NCBI GenBank assembly: GCA_035500775.1
Contig: DATJWY010000147.1
Coordinates: 1-8,501 of the forward strand
Reading direction: 5' to 3'
Source of the DNA: DATJWY01 sp035500775
GTDB lineage: Bacteria > Pseudomonadota > Alphaproteobacteria > Acetobacterales > Acetobacteraceae
Length of the DNA: 8,501 nt
Positions 6,155 through 8,501 of this stretch are shown here, in pieces. The notes under the pieces were generated by a model. That model saw nothing but the letters and a program-made list of their open reading frames with translations, was not told the DNA's origin and made no database searches. A program made the position numbers and the translations under genes. Position 1 is the first letter of the stretch; the number at the start of each line of letters is the position of its first letter.

Positions 6155-6281
6155 GGAAGGCCAGGGGCTCTGCCCCTGGACCCCGCTGGGGCCTTGAGGC
6201 CCCAGCCCCCAATCACTTAAGTAATGGATTCCAAAGGCTTGCCTTTGGTGGGGTCCAGGGGCAAAGCCCCTGGCCTTTCTT
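6155..6281 (-). repeat. Multi-hairpin intergenic repeat, copy 2, between glcE and glcF
   Basis: This second copy matches the one at 1280-1401. Its four hairpins are CCAGGGGC/GCCCCTGG (6161-6179), CTGGGGCC-TTGA-GGCCCCAG (6186-6205), CCAAAGGC-TT-GCCTTTGG (6231-6248) and CCAGGGGC-AAA-GCCCCTGG (6255-6273). The ends (GGAAGGCCAGGGGC and GCCCCTGGCCTTTC) are inverted repeats of about 30 bp when continued through the GGACCCC/GGGGTCC arms. The AT-rich core contains ACTTAAGT. Unlike copy 1, this one overlaps coding sequence. glcE reads into it and stops at 6217-6219 in the core. It lies inside the glc operon, so a transcript through it would fold into several stable stem-loops. Confidence 0.87.
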
Positions 6282-7482
6282 CAGCATAAAGCCGCCCCGG
6301 ATTAAGGATGCCCTGCGGGTCCAACGCCGCCTTCACCCGCCGCCGGATACGGGCGAGCGGTTCCGGCTCGGCCGGCACCACATCCACCGCCTCGCGCAGC
6401 GCGTCCGGCGCACGCAGCAGCATCCAGACGCCGCCGGCCTCCCGCGCCGCGTGGGCGATCCCGGCATGCGCCGCCGCATTCGCCGGCCCGGTAAGCCAGA
6501 CGAGGCCGCCGCCCCAATCCAGAAACCCGCGCGCCCCGACCAACGCCGCCGCGCGCAGCATGCCCGGACCGCGCGAAGGCCGCACGGAGACGCGCCAGAC
6601 CGCCTCCCCCGCCGCCGGCACGAGCGGGACCACATCGCGCACCCCGCGCCAGACGGCGCCGCTCGCCGCGTCATCCAGCAGCGAGGGAACGCCATGCGCC
6701 GCCAGTTCCGTGCGCAGCCGCTCCAGGCGATAGGCAGCGCCCGACGCGAATTCCTCGATCCGCACGATGGCGAGATCCCGTGCCGGCAGGCCGGGCAGAC
6801 GCGCCGCCATCGCCGCCGGCAGGAAGCAGGCGCCGGAAACCCCATAGGGCGAGCCGAGCGCGGCGGACAGTACCGCCACCCCGGCCTCTGCCCCGTCGAC
6901 CGCGACCACCACGGAGCCGGTCGCTTCCGCCACCGGCAGCACCTTGAGCGTGACCTCGGTCAGCACCCCGAGCGTGCCGTGGCTGCCGGTCAGCAGCTTG
7001 CAGAGATCAAGGCCGGTGACGTTCTTCAGCACCCGTCCGCCGGAACGGAACAGTTCGCCCGCCCCGTTCACCGCCCGCACCCCGAGCACATGGTCGCGCA
7101 TCGCGCCGCCGGCGATGCGCCGGGGGCCGGAGAGATTGGTCGCGACGACGCCGCCCAAGGTCTGGCCGCCTTCAACCGCGCTGTCGAGCAGGGCGGAGAG
7201 ATCCGGCGGCTCGGCGATCAGATGCTGGCCGGATTCGGCGAGCGCCGCCTCGATCACGGCGAGCGGCGTACCGGCGCGGGCCGAGAACACCAGTTCCTGC
7301 GGCGCATGGAGCGTGATGCCGGTCAGTGCCCGGGTGGAAAGCGTGCGGGCGGCCCGCACCGGCCGCAGCATGCTCGCCTTGCTGCCATTCCCCTCGATGC
7401 GCAGCGCCTCACCCGAAGCCGCCGCGGCGGCAACCGCCGCCATCACCGCGGCCTCGTCGGCCGGACAGAGCATCTCGGTCAT
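6217..7482 (-). CDS. glcE: Glycolate oxidase FAD-binding subunit GlcE
   Basis: The 421-residue protein belongs to the PCMH/VAO-type FAD-binding family and works with GlcD and GlcF to oxidise glycolate to glyoxylate. The FAD domain shows PQELVFSARAGTPLAVIE (61-78), the glycine-rich TLGGVVATNLSGPRR (108-122), RDHVLGVRAVNGAGE (129-143) and VLKNVTGLDLCKLLTGSHGTLG (151-172). The C-terminus ends in LDPQGILNPGRLYAE, where GlcE proteins normally stop. Here the frame runs on for about 20 more residues (E401-T421) encoded entirely by the repeat at 6155-6281. The ATG at 7482-7480 overlaps the glcD TGA as ATGA, which implies translational coupling. The open frame extends upstream to 7668, but that part only shadows glcD. 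glcF follows after 83 bases. Confidence 0.95.
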   Translation of the reverse strand: MTEMLCPADEAAVMAAVAAAAASGEALRIEGNGSKASMLRPVRAARTLSTRALTGITLHAPQELVFSARAGTPLAVIEAALAESGQHLIAEPPDLSALLDSAVEGGQTLGGVVATNLSGPRRIAGGAMRDHVLGVRAVNGAGELFRSGGRVLKNVTGLDLCKLLTGSHGTLGVLTEVTLKVLPVAEATGSVVVAVDGAEAGVAVLSAALGSPYGVSGACFLPAAMAARLPGLPARDLAIVRIEEFASGAAYRLERLRTELAAHGVPSLLDDAASGAVWRGVRDVVPLVPAAGEAVWRVSVRPSRGPGMLRAAALVGARGFLDWGGGLVWLTGPANAAAHAGIAHAAREAGGVWMLLRAPDALREAVDVVPAEPEPLARIRRRVKAALDPQGILNPGRLYAEERPGALPLDPTKGKPLESIT

Positions 7483-8501
7483 GCCGCGCGCGCCTCGGGC
7501 CGGGGCGCCACCGGCAGCGCCAGGGGAAACACCTTGGCCGTGTTGAGCAGCCAGTCCGGGTCGAAGGCGGATTTGATCCGGCGCTGCTGGTCCAGCTCCG
7601 TCTCGGTGAACTGCACCGGCATCAGGTCGCGCTTCTCCACCCCGACGCCGTGCTCGCCGGTCAGGCAACCGCCGACCTCGACGCAGAGCCGCAGGATGTC
7701 GGCGCCGAACTGCTCGGCGCGCTGGAAACTGCCCGGATCATTGGCGTCGAACATGATCAGCGGATGCAGATTGCCGTCGCCGGCATGGAAGATGTTGGCG
7801 ACCTTGAGGCCGCAGGCCTCGCTCATCTCGCCGATCCGCCGCAGCACCTCGGGCAGGCGGCTCGTCGGGATGGTGCCGTCCATGCAGAGATAATCGGGAC
7901 TGATCCGCCCGACCGCGCCGAACGCGCCCTTCCGCCCCTTCCAGATCGCCGCACTCTCCTCGGCCGAGGCGGAGACGCGCAAACTGATCGGGTCATGGCG
8001 CTCGCAGAGGGCACGGATGCGGTCGAGCAGCGCGTCCTGCTCCGCGACGCTGCCTTCCACCTCGATGATCAGAAGCGCCTCGGCATCCAGCGGATAGCCG
8101 GCATGGGCAAAGGCCTCGCAGGCCTGGATCGCCGGCCGGTCCATGAATTCGAGCGCGACCGGGATGATGCCGGAACCGATGATGCTATCGACGCAGGCGC
8201 CGGCGATCTCGTTCGAGCGGAAGGCGGCCAGCATGGCGCGCGCCCCCTCGGCCGCGCGCAGGATGCGCACCGTCACCTCGGTGACGATGCCAAGCTGCCC
8301 CTCACTGCCGGTGAGCAGGCCGAGCCAGTCATAGCCGGCGGCGTCGAGATGGGCGCCGCCGATCTCCACCACCTCGCCCTCGATGGTCACGAGCTTCACG
8401 CCGAGCAGATTATTGGCGGTGACGCCGTATTTCAGGCAATGCGCGCCGCCGGAATTCATGGCGACGTTGCCGCCGATCATGCAGGCGAGCTGGCTCGACG
8501 G
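7479..8501 (-). CDS. glcD: Glycolate oxidase subunit GlcD (partial, N-terminus outside window)
   Basis: The 340 residues present are the C-terminal two thirds of the FAD-linked catalytic subunit. The full-length family has about 500 residues. The frame enters from the right edge as PSSQLACMIGGNVAMNSGGAHCLKYGVT, the FAD-binding segment of GlcD. It continues with LGLLTGSEGQLGIVTEVTVRIL, the substrate-domain motif NIFHAGDGNLHPLIMFDAND, and the closing CLTGEHGVGVEKRDLMP and FDPDWLLNTAKVFPL. The resemblance to E. coli GlcD, as I recall it, is close, including HAGDGN and GEHG. The internal Met at 8480 is not the start, because upstream codons are still in family sequence. The 3' end overlaps the glcE start by four bases. 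It is the first of the three glc genes visible. Any promoter or GlcC-type regulator would lie beyond 8501. Confidence 0.96.
   Translation of the reverse strand, partial: PSSQLACMIGGNVAMNSGGAHCLKYGVTANNLLGVKLVTIEGEVVEIGGAHLDAAGYDWLGLLTGSEGQLGIVTEVTVRILRAAEGARAMLAAFRSNEIAGACVDSIIGSGIIPVALEFMDRPAIQACEAFAHAGYPLDAEALLIIEVEGSVAEQDALLDRIRALCERHDPISLRVSASAEESAAIWKGRKGAFGAVGRISPDYLCMDGTIPTSRLPEVLRRIGEMSEACGLKVANIFHAGDGNLHPLIMFDANDPGSFQRAEQFGADILRLCVEVGGCLTGEHGVGVEKRDLMPVQFTETELDQQRRIKSAFDPDWLLNTAKVFPLALPVAPRPEARAA

Noticed and set aside
6139..7893. Plus-strand open frame of 584 codons opposite glcE/glcD
   Set aside because: It is rich in Arg/Gln/His/Pro, has no recognisable domain, begins in the repeat, and lies antisense to two clear enzyme genes. 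It is a typical GC-rich shadow frame.
1..8501. CRISPR arrays, tRNA/rRNA genes, transposases, toxin-antitoxin or defence genes
   Set aside because: None is visible. The only repeats are the two hairpin elements and the 10-bp tandem operator, and all clear genes are metabolic, regulatory or envelope-related.

Overview
The window is GC-rich and its genes abut or overlap, as in a bacterial chromosome. A BcsD-type cellulose synthase subunit with strong AcsD resemblance, a GlcDEF glycolate oxidase operon and an EnvZ/OmpR-type two-component system together suggest an alphaproteobacterium, most likely in the acetic-acid-bacteria family (Acetobacteraceae). I cannot name the genus. No tRNA, rRNA, CRISPR array, transposase or phage gene is visible.

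Layout. (1) Positions 1-639, plus strand: the last codons of an outer-membrane beta-barrel protein, probably BcsC, followed by bcsD. This is the 3' end of a cellulose synthesis operon. A hairpin at 685-708 closes it and faces a convergent gene. (2) 717-1124, minus strand: a small secreted Ala/Thr/Gly-rich protein with a His/Lys block. (3) 1125-1427: an intergenic stretch with a terminator-like hairpin and the first copy of a roughly 125-bp multi-hairpin repeat. (4) 1428-2006, minus strand: a YqaA/DedA-family membrane protein. (5) 2141-4229, minus strand: a response regulator and its histidine kinase in a translationally coupled pair. (6) 4230-4360: a divergent control region with a perfect tandem 10-bp repeat, likely the binding site of the regulator. 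(7) 4361-4774, plus strand: a small exported PepSY-like protein. (8) 4775-8501, minus strand: glcF, glcE and glcD, transcribed in the order D-E-F. glcD is cut by the window edge. The second repeat copy sits between glcE and glcF and supplies the last residues of GlcE.

How the genes work together. GlcD and GlcE (FAD proteins) and GlcF (a 2x[4Fe-4S] protein) form the membrane-associated glycolate dehydrogenase that makes glyoxylate. The kinase, the regulator and the divergent exported protein look like one envelope-sensing module, comparable in layout to Cpx with CpxP. The cellulose genes belong to an operon that lies mostly outside the window.

I see no wholly new enzymatic system here. The most interesting signals are the multi-hairpin repeat that has become coding sequence in glcE, and the tandem operator in the two-component control region.
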